In this document: positions 1 through 8,861 of the stretch, piece after piece
How positions within the stretch are numbered: the first letter of the stretch is position 1
How the letters are laid out: the number at the start of each line of letters is the position of its first letter
DNA from: Agrobacterium tumefaciens
Lineage (GTDB): Bacteria; Pseudomonadota; Alphaproteobacteria; Rhizobiales; Rhizobiaceae
Direction: 5' to 3'
Assembly: GCF_009649785.1 (NCBI RefSeq)
Contig: NZ_WJOK01000013.1
Span: 1 to 64,000 of the forward strand
Length of the DNA stretch: 64,000 nt
Made by a program: the position numbers and the translations under genes
The notes under the pieces: model-generated
What the model saw: the letters and a program-made list of their open reading frames with translations, nothing else
What the model was told of the DNA's origin: nothing
Database searches by the model: none

Positions 1-24
1 TTTCGCATTTGCGAGAAGATCTGC

Positions 25-54
25 TTGACGAAAAGTAAATGGTTAGATTAGATA
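25..54 (+). promoter_or_regulatory. candidate sigma-70 type promoter of a small transcript
   Basis: TTGACG at 25-30 is followed by an 18-bp spacer and TAGATA at 49-54, so transcription would begin near 61, exactly where a run of hairpins starts. No reading frame of quality begins downstream before the terminator at 167-198. The -35 box is good and the -10 box moderate. Assignment is by inspection only. Confidence 0.4.
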
Positions 55-60
55 TAGGTG

Positions 61-200
61 TTTCAGGGGACGACTGAAATTGGCTGTAACAAGCCTCGGA
101 AGTGTTCCGAACTTAAGCACTGCCAAACTATATTACATTCTATATTCTATTATTTTCATTACGTATAAACCGCTTCGGGCAACCGGGGCGGTTTTTTATT
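61..200 (+). ncRNA. candidate small non-coding RNA, unnamed
   Basis: Between a promoter-like pair (25-54) and a terminator (167-198) lies about 140 nt without a convincing reading frame but with local hairpins. TTTCAG (61-66) pairs with CTGAAA (74-79). GGCT (82-85) pairs with AGCC (92-95). TCGGAA (96-101) pairs with TTCCGA (105-110). An A/T-rich single-stranded stretch (about 118-165) precedes the terminator. This is the build of a rhizobial trans-acting sRNA, but a 3' UTR of a gene left of the window is also possible. I recognise no named family. The remaining 201-409 holds no gene that I can see. Confidence 0.35.
167..198 (+). terminator. intrinsic terminator
   Basis: AAACCGC (167-173) pairs with GCGGTTT across a CGGG/CCGG-containing loop and is followed directly by a run of T. 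It closes the candidate small RNA, or whatever transcript enters from the left. Confidence 0.65.
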
Positions 201-409
201 TGATGCTAATTTAAGCAATTTTAAATTGCATTCAAAACGCTTCCCGAAAAGATATTCTTCCAGCATTGGGTTTTCCGAAAGCAAATCGCGCAGGAGCGTC
301 GCGTCTGTCGCAGGCGAGGCCTGTTTTTAGTGTAGCTCAAGACGCCGTTGAGTGCCGCGAAAAGCCCACGCCGCTCAGCGCTGATGCCGTTTCCGTCCGC
401 TATGCGGCT

Positions 410-829
410 TTATTTCGTCAGAGCAGCCAGCGCGTCTTTTGCAAAGGCGGAGATGGGTTCGGGAAGGTTATCGGGGTCGAACCAGCCGATATCGGAAAGC
501 TTGTCCGGTTCTGTCAGTACCGGCTCACCCTGCGTGTCGCAGGTGACGAAGATCAGCGAGACCCAATGGTGCCGGTCTGCGACATTGATATATTCGCTAT
601 GACAGAGAAATTCGACCTTGCCGATTGTCAGCCCGGTCTCTTCTTCAGCTTCTCGCCGTGCTGCGGCGAGGGATGATTCAAGGTGATCGACTTTGCCGCC
701 CGGAATATTCCAGTATCCGGCTTCCGGCGCTTTCAAGCGCCGGCATAAAAGCAGGCGGCCATCACGCAATATGGCGAGCCCAACGCCGACGCCTGGAAAA
801 TCTTGTCCTGGCTTGATCGTCGGCGTCAT
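410..829 (-). CDS. Nudix hydrolase (MutT/ADP-ribose pyrophosphatase-like)
   Basis: A 139-aa protein of usual single-domain Nudix size. The full Nudix box (G-x5-E-x7-R-E-U-x-E-E-x-G-U) spans residues 45-67, with G45, E51, R59-E60 and E63-E64 all present, so the Mg-dependent pyrophosphohydrolase site looks intact. Nudix enzymes split nucleoside diphosphates linked to another moiety; the substrate cannot be read here, and sanitising of oxidised nucleotides or hydrolysis of a nucleotide sugar are both possible. The gene follows the RhlE-type helicase on the same strand with about 30 bp between them, so the two are probably co-transcribed. Confidence 0.9.
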   Translation of the reverse strand: MTPTIKPGQDFPGVGVGLAILRDGRLLLCRRLKAPEAGYWNIPGGKVDHLESSLAAARREAEEETGLTIGKVEFLCHSEYINVADRHHWVSLIFVTCDTQGEPVLTEPDKLSDIGWFDPDNLPEPISAFAKDALAALTK

Positions 830-861
830 GCGTATTGTTTCCTGCGTCAGGCCATCGGGGT

Positions 862-2376
862 TCAGCCCTTGGCGTTGGCCACGATCAGCATGAATGCGGG
901 AATGTCATCGCCGAAACCAACAGGCGTCGGGCCATCGTCATGGTCACGGTAATGGCGGCGACGGTCGCGGTTGTCGTCATTGGCGTGCAGCGGGTTCAGG
1001 TTGCGGCTGTTGCGCTCGGAATTGCGCGGGGTCTTTTCCGGTCTGCGTTCTGCCTTCACCTTGTCTTCTCCGTGAGCCGCGATGTCCGTATCCACAGTGG
1101 TGGATTGTGCACCCTGATTGATGTTTTCTACCGGCGATGCAGGTGCATCGCGACGGTTTCTGTCGCGGCCTCTGCCGCCACGTTCCTTGGTGCCCCGGCG
1201 GCCGGTATTGCTTTCAAAGCTTTCCATGGGCGCGGGGAGGGAGGACAGGTCACCGTTCAGCCATTCGACCTTCTCGGTGATCAGCTTTTCGATCGCGTCG
1301 AGATATTTCGCATCGCTCTTGGTGACGAGGGTGAAGGCCTTGCCCGAACGGCCAGCACGACCGGTACGGCCAATGCGGTGGACATAGTCTTCGGCATGAA
1401 TGGGAACGTCGAAGTTGAAGACGTGGCTGACATCGGGAATATCAAGACCGCGGGCTGCAACGTCGGAAGCGACCAGCAGCGTCAGCTGACCGTCCCGGAA
1501 GTTCTGCAGCATGGTCGTGCGCGAACGCTGGTCCATGTCGCCATGCAGCGCGCCAACGGAAAAGCCGTGACGATCCAGCGAACGGAAGAGGTCGGCAACG
1601 TCCTTTTTGCGATTGCAGAAAATGATCGCGTTCTTGAGTTCGGCTTCTTCGGCACGGACGAGATCGCGCAGGACAGCGCGCTTCTCATAGTCCTTGTTGT
1701 GCGAAGCGACGATGCGCTGGGTAACGGTCTTTGCCGTGGAGGAGGGCTTGGCAACCTCGATACGGGTCGGGTTTTGCAGGAACCTGTCGGCAAGCTTCTG
1801 GATTTCCGGCGGCATGGTGGCCGAGAAGAACAGGGTTTGCCGGGTAAAGGGAATCATCTTGGCGATGCGTTCGATATCGGGAATGAAGCCCATATCCAGC
1901 ATGCGATCGGCTTCATCGATCACGAGGATTTCAACGCCGGTCATCAGGAGCTTGCCACGCTCGCAATGGTCGAGAAGGCGGCCGGGCGTGCAGATGAGAA
2001 CATCGGCACCGCGCTCAAGCTTGCGGTCCTGATCTTCAAAAGAAACGCCACCAATCAGAAGGGCGACGTTCAGCTTGTGATTCTTGCCGTATTTCTCGAA
2101 GTTTTCGGCTACCTGTGCCGCCAGTTCGCGGGTCGGCTCGAGGATCAGCGTGCGCGGCATTCTTGCGCGTGCGCGGCCTTTTTCCAGCAGTGTGAGCATC
2201 GGCAGAACGAAGGATGCGGTTTTCCCCGTGCCGGTCTGTGCGATACCGCAGATATCACGCTTTTCGAGAGCGGGCGGAATTGCGCCAGCCTGAATGGGTG
2301 TCGGCGTCGTGTAGCCGGCATCTGCAATAGCGGAAAGAACTTTTTGGCTCAGGCCAAGATCAGAGAATGTTGTCAA
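862..2376 (-). CDS. rhlE: DEAD-box ATP-dependent RNA helicase, RhlE type
   Basis: A 504-aa helicase from the TTG start chosen here. Motifs in order: Q motif near 23-29, Walker A AQTGTGKT (46-53), PTRELA (81-86), TPGR (130-133), DEAD (154-157), SAT (185-187) and HRIGRTGR (333-340). A basic Arg/Gly-rich tail starts near 393 and would bind RNA, as in RhlE relatives. The frame stays open to an ATG at 2463, but the extra 29 residues are low-complexity and outside the family core; TTG at 2376 gives the usual N-terminus and has a purine-rich stretch about 8 nt upstream. Expected role: unwinding of RNA duplexes in ribosome assembly or RNA decay. The Nudix gene follows directly. Confidence 0.93.
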   Translation of the reverse strand: MTTFSDLGLSQKVLSAIADAGYTTPTPIQAGAIPPALEKRDICGIAQTGTGKTASFVLPMLTLLEKGRARARMPRTLILEPTRELAAQVAENFEKYGKNHKLNVALLIGGVSFEDQDRKLERGADVLICTPGRLLDHCERGKLLMTGVEILVIDEADRMLDMGFIPDIERIAKMIPFTRQTLFFSATMPPEIQKLADRFLQNPTRIEVAKPSSTAKTVTQRIVASHNKDYEKRAVLRDLVRAEEAELKNAIIFCNRKKDVADLFRSLDRHGFSVGALHGDMDQRSRTTMLQNFRDGQLTLLVASDVAARGLDIPDVSHVFNFDVPIHAEDYVHRIGRTGRAGRSGKAFTLVTKSDAKYLDAIEKLITEKVEWLNGDLSSLPAPMESFESNTGRRGTKERGGRGRDRNRRDAPASPVENINQGAQSTTVDTDIAAHGEDKVKAERRPEKTPRNSERNSRNLNPLHANDDNRDRRRHYRDHDDGPTPVGFGDDIPAFMLIVANAKG

Positions 2377-2595
2377 AGGAAGAACTTTTTCCGTTCTGGT
2401 TCGGTAAGAATACCTGCGTGCCGCTGCGACACTTGCAAAGACTTGGCGCGGGGATATGCCCAAATTGCCAGAAAGTCAAGGAAACAACCGGAAATGCGCG
2501 CGAAACGGCGAGACGTTGGCGAGGCTTTTGAGCCTTGGACGCGGTTTCGGGCGATTTATCGCAAAAAGGGCGAAAAAAGCGTTAAAATCGGACTG

Positions 2596-3942
2596 CTATT
2601 TGAGATAGGTTTTAAGCTCGGCCCCGGCGACCAGAAACCGCATCGGATCAACAGGCGTGTCGTTGCGGCGGACCTCGTAATGTACGTGCGGACCGGTGGA
2701 GCGGCCGGTGCTGCCGGCACGGCCAACGATGTCGCCGGCCTCCACCTTGTCGCCGGCTTTGACCAGAATGGTGGAGAGATGGCCGAATCGCGTCGATACG
2801 CCCTGGCCGTGATCGATCTCGACCATATTGCCGTAGCCGCCGGAATTTTCCGCAACCGTCACCTTTCCAGCGCCCGTCGCCTTGACGTCGGCGCCTGTTT
2901 CGGCGCGAAAATCGATGCCGGTATGTAAGGCAGGCCGTCCAAGGAACGGGTCGAGCCGGTTTCCGAATCGGCTGGTGATCGCCCTGCCGGGGGCCGGATT
3001 GCCAAAGGGCAGGGCGGTTGCGGTTTCTTTCACGATATCCAGCCGGTTGAGCGCATTGTCTAGATTGGTCAGAGACATATTGAAGGGATCGGTTTCATTC
3101 CCCTGCGGGTCCGCATAGGGGCCGCCGACACCGTCCGTGCCACTTTCGTCGATTTTCAGACCCGCCTGCCGGATGATATCCTGCATCGCGCTCGCCTTGT
3201 CCTCGGCGTCGCTGGTCAGTCTGGCGATCCGTGATATCTGCTGGCGTTCGATATCCTTCAACGACAGCGTGACCTTGGAAAACACGCGGTCGGCGCGGTC
3301 GGAAGGCGTTTCGCCGTTTTCGGGCACATAGGACGCCCGCTTGTCGGTTCCGGCTGGCTTTTCCGGCTGCGACGGGCGGGGCGCCATCAGATTTTCTATG
3401 GCGGAGAGGCCACCTGTCAGATCGGCGCGTTTTTCCGGTGCCATCGCGTTCGAGAGCGAGGAGGGCGCGGTTGGAATGGGGGCCGTGGCCGTGGAGGCGG
3501 CGATGCCGGAATTTTCCGCGCGCTCCAGCAATTCGCTCATCCGCCCGTGTCTGGACGTGAGTGCCGCCTGCTGTTGCAGCAGTTTTTCCACTTTCTTTTC
3601 AACCACCTGCTGGTCGAGCAATTGTCTTGAGGTAACGCGGTCCACCTGCGCCCTCAGCGCGGCGATACGGTCTTCGTAATCGTGCTGCATGCGGGTCTGG
3701 CGCGCCATGGTCGCGCCGATCAGGTCGTCACGCAGGATGAGATAGCCGGTGGCGCCCAGATAACCGAGCGAGAAAAGGCCGATCGTGCAGCCGGCAAGCG
3801 CCGTCATCCAAGGCCGGATCGTCATGTGCCGGACCTTGTCACCGCTTGCCAGCACCAGAACGTGCTGCTGCCGCTTTTTGCCGAATACCCGGTTTTCCGC
3901 TGTATCAGTCAAAATCTCTCTCCGGACTGGCCGATTTCTCAC
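2596..3942 (-). CDS. membrane-anchored M23 (LytM-type) metallopeptidase
   Basis: A 448-aa protein with a basic N-terminus, one membrane segment near residues 46-71, a long periplasmic region with coiled-coil character (about 80-145) and a C-terminal M23 domain. The zinc ligands are in place: H340 and D344 in an HxxxD motif and H419/H421 in an HVH motif, with H388 as further catalytic His. Family members cleave peptidoglycan cross-links or, when degenerate, activate amidases at division; the intact ligands favour an active endopeptidase. It stands alone on the minus strand, with an AT-rich TTAAGGTTAACGAAG stretch just upstream. The exact start among the first Met codons is uncertain. Confidence 0.9.
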   Translation of the reverse strand: MRNRPVRREILTDTAENRVFGKKRQQHVLVLASGDKVRHMTIRPWMTALAGCTIGLFSLGYLGATGYLILRDDLIGATMARQTRMQHDYEDRIAALRAQVDRVTSRQLLDQQVVEKKVEKLLQQQAALTSRHGRMSELLERAENSGIAASTATAPIPTAPSSLSNAMAPEKRADLTGGLSAIENLMAPRPSQPEKPAGTDKRASYVPENGETPSDRADRVFSKVTLSLKDIERQQISRIARLTSDAEDKASAMQDIIRQAGLKIDESGTDGVGGPYADPQGNETDPFNMSLTNLDNALNRLDIVKETATALPFGNPAPGRAITSRFGNRLDPFLGRPALHTGIDFRAETGADVKATGAGKVTVAENSGGYGNMVEIDHGQGVSTRFGHLSTILVKAGDKVEAGDIVGRAGSTGRSTGPHVHYEVRRNDTPVDPMRFLVAGAELKTYLK

Positions 3943-4001
3943 AGGAAATCATACTTCGTTAAGGTTAACGAAGTTTTGCACCATGCGCCGGGCTGCGGGC
4001 G

Positions 4002-4832
4002 TCAGCCGCTGTTGCTGACAGCGGTGAGGGAGCGGTAAAAGGATGGCGTCAACCCGGCTTCGGCGCGGGCGAGGTCGTTGAAGGGCGGTTTCAGCGGTCC
4101 GCGGAAATTGGCACGTACCAGTTGTCTGAAGGTTGCTGCCGGGTCCTTCTTTTCACGGGCGCACAGGAAGCGAAACCATTTGGCGCCGATGGCGACATGG
4201 CCCTTTTCGTCATTGTAGATGACATCGAGAACGGCGGCGCTTTCAAGGTCTCCGGTTTCGCGCATCTTCGCCTGCAGGGAGGGCGTCACGTCCAGTCCGC
4301 GCGCCTCGAGGATGAGCGGCACGACTGCGAGCCGCGCGGTGAGGTCGTTGCGGGTTGAATGCGCCGCCTGCCAGAGCCCGTCATGGGCGGGCAGATCGCC
4401 GTAATCCGCGCCGAGGTTTCGCAGCCTTTCCCGCACCAGCCGGAAATGTTTCGCCTCCTCGAAGGCAACCTGCATCCAGCCGTTGAAAAAGGAATGCGGC
4501 ACCGGCTCGCTGGCATAACGGGCGGCGATGTCGAGCGCGAGGTCAACGGCGTTCAGCTCGATATGGGCGATGGCGTGCAGCAGCGCTATGCGACCCTTGA
4601 CGCTGTGGAGGGAGCGGCGCTCCACGGCGGTCGGCGGAACGAGTTCCGGTTTATCCGGCCTGCCCGGACGTTCGGGCAGGGGTGGATCTAGGGGGGAGCG
4701 CAGCGACAGGCGGCGCTCGAACCATCGTGTCGCCGTTTCCTGCGCCAGTGCGGTTTTTCTGTCGAGATCGGCGCAGGCAATCGCCTCGGTGGCGCCGCCG
4801 CGCAGCGAGATGATCCTGAAGGTGGGCGTCAC
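4002..4832 (-). CDS. DUF455 ferritin-like domain protein
   Basis: A 276-aa protein with a four-helix ferritin-like fold signature. Candidate di-metal ligands are E92 (in HAIAHIE), E126 and H129 (EEAKHF), E176, and E209 with H212 (DEKGH). This is the pattern of the DUF455 family; its biochemical reaction is not established to my knowledge. The gene sits 14 bp behind bcp on the same strand, so a link to peroxide or iron handling is a reasonable inference from context. The start ATG at 4832 gives the normal family length. Confidence 0.85.
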   Translation of the reverse strand: MTPTFRIISLRGGATEAIACADLDRKTALAQETATRWFERRLSLRSPLDPPLPERPGRPDKPELVPPTAVERRSLHSVKGRIALLHAIAHIELNAVDLALDIAARYASEPVPHSFFNGWMQVAFEEAKHFRLVRERLRNLGADYGDLPAHDGLWQAAHSTRNDLTARLAVVPLILEARGLDVTPSLQAKMRETGDLESAAVLDVIYNDEKGHVAIGAKWFRFLCAREKKDPAATFRQLVRANFRGPLKPPFNDLARAEAGLTPSFYRSLTAVSNSG

Positions 4833-4846
4833 GACAGGGGCGTCTC

Positions 4847-5314
4847 TCAGAGCTTCCGTGCGGCGTCGAGAACGGCCTGTGCGTGGCCCGGAACCTTCAC
4901 CTTGTTCCAGATTTCCGCGATCGTACCGTCAGGTGCTACGAGGACGGTGGTGCGTTCGACACCCATGTATTTTTTGCCATACATGCTTTTTTCCTTCCAG
5001 ACGCCGTAGGCCTCAAGAGCCTTCTGTTCCTCGTCGGCGGCCAGCATCACCGAAAGCTTGTGCTTTGCAGCAAACTTGTCGTGGCTTTTGACGCTATCAG
5101 GGGAAATGCCGATGACGACAGTATTGGCGGCCTCGAATTCCGCGCCAAGGGCACTGAAATCTATCGCTTCGGCGGTGCAGCCGGATGTGTCGTCCTTCGG
5201 GTAGAAATAGAGAACGACCGCCTTGCCTCGCAGGCCGGACAATGTCACCGTTCCTTCACCGTTGCGGGGCAAAGTAAAATCCGGGGCAGGGCTGCCAATC
5301 GTCAGTTCTGTCAT
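4847..5314 (-). CDS. bcp: Bcp-type thioredoxin-dependent peroxiredoxin (single-Cys form)
   Basis: A 155-aa AhpC/TSA-family peroxiredoxin. The peroxidatic cysteine is C46 in the TSGC motif. The second cysteine that E. coli Bcp carries five residues later is replaced by Ile, and C46 is the only Cys in the protein, so reduction must come from an outside thiol. The frame is open far upstream (to 5653), but that part lacks family similarity. ATG at 5314 has GAAAG about 6 nt upstream, while the ATG at 5320 has no spacing at all. It removes hydrogen or organic peroxides. DUF455 follows after 14 bp and is probably in the same transcript. Confidence 0.93.
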   Translation of the reverse strand: MTELTIGSPAPDFTLPRNGEGTVTLSGLRGKAVVLYFYPKDDTSGCTAEAIDFSALGAEFEAANTVVIGISPDSVKSHDKFAAKHKLSVMLAADEEQKALEAYGVWKEKSMYGKKYMGVERTTVLVAPDGTIAEIWNKVKVPGHAQAVLDAARKL

Positions 5315-5432
5315 AATCATCTTTCTTTCGCCGGGATGTTGAGTGAAAGTCGCCACATTCGATATATAGCGAAACCGGGCGTCGTCCAGTGTTGAGGCGA
5401 AACAAAAGCTATTCAGGGGCAAACACGGGCGT

Positions 5433-8400
5433 ATGGCTGAAGTAAGGGGTGAAAAGGTCAAGTTCAGCAAGCGCGATATCGTTGCGCTGCATGATCTTCC
5501 TTCGGCGCAGGCCGAAGATCCTCTCATCGTGCATTGCCCGGCGCCGCGCTCCATGGCGCGTGCTCTCATCAAGATTTTCGCTGCTCTTTTCGTACTGGCC
5601 TTCCTGTCCATCGGCGGCATCATTGTCTCCGTCGAAACCGGATCGATCGACAATGCCCTTTCCAGCCAGGCGCAGCAGGCGCTCGAACGGGCGCTCGGAC
5701 CCCACTACAGCGCGCGAATCGGTTCTTCGGCCATCAGGTTCTCGACCGGGCTGCGGCTTGCGCTGGTGGCCGAGGATGTGGATATCGTCGAGAAGGAATC
5801 CGGCCAGCATTTGAGCCGGGCAAGGGCTATCGGCATGGCGCTCGATCCGCTAGCGCTTTTGACCGGACGCGTCTCCGTGCAAAGCCTCGAGGCCGACGGG
5901 ATGGAACTCGATACGGCCCTTTTGCCCAAGGGTAACGGTTTCGATCTCGCCAGCATCCGGCTGGACGCGGTGCCGCAGCAGTTGCAGGCGGCGTTTTCCC
6001 AGCTAGACAAATTGGCGCAGGCGTTTTTAAGCAGCGGAACCGAGGAAATCGATATTTCCAGCGTTTCGATCCACTTGCCACCGAGCGAAGCCGGCAAGCC
6101 ACGCGTCGTCGAAGTGCGTGAACTTTCGTTGACCCCTGACCAGCAGGGCGGATATTCGCTTGAGGGTGAAACGCTGTTTAACGGCGAAATCGCGAGCCTG
6201 TCGCTAAAGACATCGGGATCAGGCGGTGTGATCGACGGTTTCGACGCGCGCATCGACGGTTTCGACATCGGTCCTTTTCTGGAAAAATTCGATCCTGAAG
6301 GCAATCTTCATGAGGGGCTGAACGTCAAGACCGGTGTCAGCATCCTCGCCCGGCGTTCCATGCCCGGACATGAGCCGCGGCTGGAAATCTCGCTCGGCAT
6401 GGGCAATGGAATGCTTCTTATCGGCGGCGAGGCTCAGCCCTTCACGGCCGGCACCGTCAACGCGCGCTACGATTTTCAGAAAAACAGTCTTGTCATTGGG
6501 AATTCGCGGATCGACCTTGGGCGAACGGCTATTCCGGTCACTGGGGAAATCACGGATACCCAAGAGGGCTTCGGTCTTTCGCTGCGGATCGACAATGCGG
6601 TTGCCTCGGCCGAAGCCTCTGGCGAAGACCCCGTTCCTTTCAGCTTGAAGGCGGACGGGCAATTCAATGTCGCGACCAGGCAGCTCGAGGTTCCCTCGCT
6701 ATACGTTACCGGCCCGCTTGGAGACATGGCAGGCTCGCTGAAAATCCGCTTCGGCCAGGGCTCGCCTGAAATCAGTTTTGCCGGGCAGATTCCCAAGATG
6801 GAGGCCACGGCGGTCAAGCAGCTCTGGCCGTTCTGGATGGCGCACAAGCCGCGCGAGTGGGTGGTCTCCAATCTTTATGGCGGCACGGTCACGAACGGCT
6901 CGATTGCGATCTTCATTCCTCAGGGACGGATGTGCGGTCCCGGTTGCCCGCTGGTGCTGGGCGAGAGCGAAATGCAGATCCGCTTCGATATCGACGGTAC
7001 GCGTCTCAATACTACCGGCGACATTCCGCCGCTGCGCGACGTTGATGCGCATTTCAATCTCGTCGGCGGTCGGATGAATGTCGATCTCAAGAACGCGACA
7101 TCCTATTTCGCCTCCAATCGGTCGCTTGCGCTGGAGGACAGCCGGTTCTCCATGTCCGACGTCTATGCAAAGCCCCTGCTTGGAAATCTCGAGTTGAACG
7201 TTTCGGGCTCGGCAGATGCCGTGGCGGAGCTTGCGACGCTGAAGCCTATCAATGCGCTCAAGGATACGCAGTTCAAACCGGATGACTTCACCGGCGACGT
7301 GACGGCGAATGCAAAGCTGACCGTCGGCATGCTTTCCAGCCAAAATCCACCGCCGCCGGTTTGGACGGCCGATCTCGATCTGAAGAACCTGTCGCTGACA
7401 AAGCCGTTTGCCGGCCGCAAGGTGACCGCGCTTGACGGTTTCATGTCCATCAACGACCGGCAGCTCAAGCTTGAAGGCAAGGGCCGGGTGGACGATGTGC
7501 CGATGTCTATCGAGATGACGGAGCCGGTGCGCAAGAACAGCGACGTTGCTCCAACGCTGTCGCTGAAAGCAACCCTGAACGAGACGCAGGTCGCCAAGCT
7601 TGCACCGGAGCTTTCCACGGTTCTTGGCGGCACGACCGTTGTGGAAATCGATGGCGCGGATACGAAAAGTCAGGAGATACAGCTCGATCTGGCGAAGGCG
7701 TCTATCATTCTGCCGGGGCTTGGATGGAGCAAGGGCGTCGGTATTCCGGCAAAAGCGACCTTTACCCTGGAAAGCAGCGATGGCCGCACGACGATCAGTG
7801 ATTTCTCCCTAACCGGGGACGGCTTCGGCGCTGCCGGAGATGTCACCTTCACCAAGAACGGGCTGATTTCGGCCGATCTCAGCCGCGTGCAATTGTCACC
7901 TTCCGACAATTACGCCGTCGCCGTCACTGCCTCCAAAAACGGATACAGCATCAACGCTTCGGGAAAATCGGCCGATCTCCGGCCTTTCCTCTCAAAGCTT
8001 CGCAGTTCCTCAGGGGCAGGTGACGGCACATCGCGTTCGCAGCCGTCCCTTGCCATCAAGGCGCAACTCGACAAGGTCTACGGCTTCAACGACGAGATCC
8101 TTTCCAATGTCAGTGCCGATGTCAGTGTGCGTGACGGCAAGGTCCGTTCGGTTGATTTTCGCGGCGTCACCGGCAGGGGCCAGGCGGTTGTGGCGCAGAC
8201 GACCAATCGCGGCGCGACGGGAACCGTGACGCTTACCAGCAGCGATGCCGGTTCTCTTGCCCGTTTCACCAATATCTACACCCGCATTCGCGGTGGTCTT
8301 CTCAATCTCGCACTCTCGACCGTCAACGGCAGCGACTGGAGCGGTTCGCTCGATCTGCGCAATTTCGCCGTTGTCAACGAAGCGAAGCTTCAGGATATCG

Positions 8401-8816
8401 TCGCCACGCCGACGGGCGATGACGGCCGGAGCCTCAACACGGCGGTCCGCCGCAATATCGATGTCAGCTCGGAGAAATTCCAGCGCGGTTTTGCCCGGCT
8501 CGTTTACGTCAACGGCTCGGTTGCGGTGGAAAACGGCGTGGTGCGCGGCGAACAGATCGGTGCGACCTTCCAGGGCCTGCTGAAAGACCAGAACGGCCGT
8601 ATGGACATGACAGGCACCTTTATGCCCGCCTATGGCCTGAACCGGCTGTTCGGCGAGTTGCCTTTCATCGGCATCTTCCTCGGCAACGGCCGCGACCGCG
8701 GGTTGCTCGGCATTACCTTCAAGCTTTCCGGACAGACGGACCAGCCGAAGCTGACTATAAACCCGCTGTCACTGATAGCGCCGGGCGTCTTCAGGCAGAT
8801 TTTCGAGTTTCAATAA
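5433..8816 (+). CDS. large AsmA/YhdP-like envelope protein (DUF3971 type)
   Basis: A 1127-aa protein with a short cytoplasmic N-terminus, one membrane segment near residues 44-66 and a long beta-rich periplasmic part. The C-terminus (FMPAYGLNRLFGELPFIG, then a glycine-rich segment and KLTINPLS) is typical of AsmA-like C-terminal regions. Such proteins are thought to bridge the periplasm and move phospholipids to the outer membrane. It is transcribed away from bcp, the 118-bp gap serving both genes, and converges on tyrS. The exact start is not certain, but ATG at 5433 keeps the whole membrane anchor. Confidence 0.85.
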   Translation: MAEVRGEKVKFSKRDIVALHDLPSAQAEDPLIVHCPAPRSMARALIKIFAALFVLAFLSIGGIIVSVETGSIDNALSSQAQQALERALGPHYSARIGSSAIRFSTGLRLALVAEDVDIVEKESGQHLSRARAIGMALDPLALLTGRVSVQSLEADGMELDTALLPKGNGFDLASIRLDAVPQQLQAAFSQLDKLAQAFLSSGTEEIDISSVSIHLPPSEAGKPRVVEVRELSLTPDQQGGYSLEGETLFNGEIASLSLKTSGSGGVIDGFDARIDGFDIGPFLEKFDPEGNLHEGLNVKTGVSILARRSMPGHEPRLEISLGMGNGMLLIGGEAQPFTAGTVNARYDFQKNSLVIGNSRIDLGRTAIPVTGEITDTQEGFGLSLRIDNAVASAEASGEDPVPFSLKADGQFNVATRQLEVPSLYVTGPLGDMAGSLKIRFGQGSPEISFAGQIPKMEATAVKQLWPFWMAHKPREWVVSNLYGGTVTNGSIAIFIPQGRMCGPGCPLVLGESEMQIRFDIDGTRLNTTGDIPPLRDVDAHFNLVGGRMNVDLKNATSYFASNRSLALEDSRFSMSDVYAKPLLGNLELNVSGSADAVAELATLKPINALKDTQFKPDDFTGDVTANAKLTVGMLSSQNPPPPVWTADLDLKNLSLTKPFAGRKVTALDGFMSINDRQLKLEGKGRVDDVPMSIEMTEPVRKNSDVAPTLSLKATLNETQVAKLAPELSTVLGGTTVVEIDGADTKSQEIQLDLAKASIILPGLGWSKGVGIPAKATFTLESSDGRTTISDFSLTGDGFGAAGDVTFTKNGLISADLSRVQLSPSDNYAVAVTASKNGYSINASGKSADLRPFLSKLRSSSGAGDGTSRSQPSLAIKAQLDKVYGFNDEILSNVSADVSVRDGKVRSVDFRGVTGRGQAVVAQTTNRGATGTVTLTSSDAGSLARFTNIYTRIRGGLLNLALSTVNGSDWSGSLDLRNFAVVNEAKLQDIVATPTGDDGRSLNTAVRRNIDVSSEKFQRGFARLVYVNGSVAVENGVVRGEQIGATFQGLLKDQNGRMDMTGTFMPAYGLNRLFGELPFIGIFLGNGRDRGLLGITFKLSGQTDQPKLTINPLSLIAPGVFRQIFEFQ

Positions 8817-8817
8817 A

Positions 8818-8839
8818 AAGGGCCGCTTCCGCGGCCCTT
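8818..8839 (-). terminator. terminator between the AsmA-like gene and tyrS
   Basis: AAGGGCCGC (8818-8826) and GCGGCCCTT (8831-8839) form a perfect 9-bp stem with a 4-nt loop. Read on the minus strand it runs into TTTTTATT, so it fits best as the tyrS terminator. On the plus strand the T-run is short, but it may also slow transcripts of the convergent AsmA-like gene. Confidence 0.8.
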
Positions 8840-8861
8840 CATCTGATGATTTGCGCGGGTG

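Noticed and set aside
835..2928. 697-codon open frame on the plus strand
   Set aside because: It lies antisense to the helicase and M23 peptidase genes, which have full motif sets. Its translation is low in recognisable structure, as expected for a GC-rich shadow frame.
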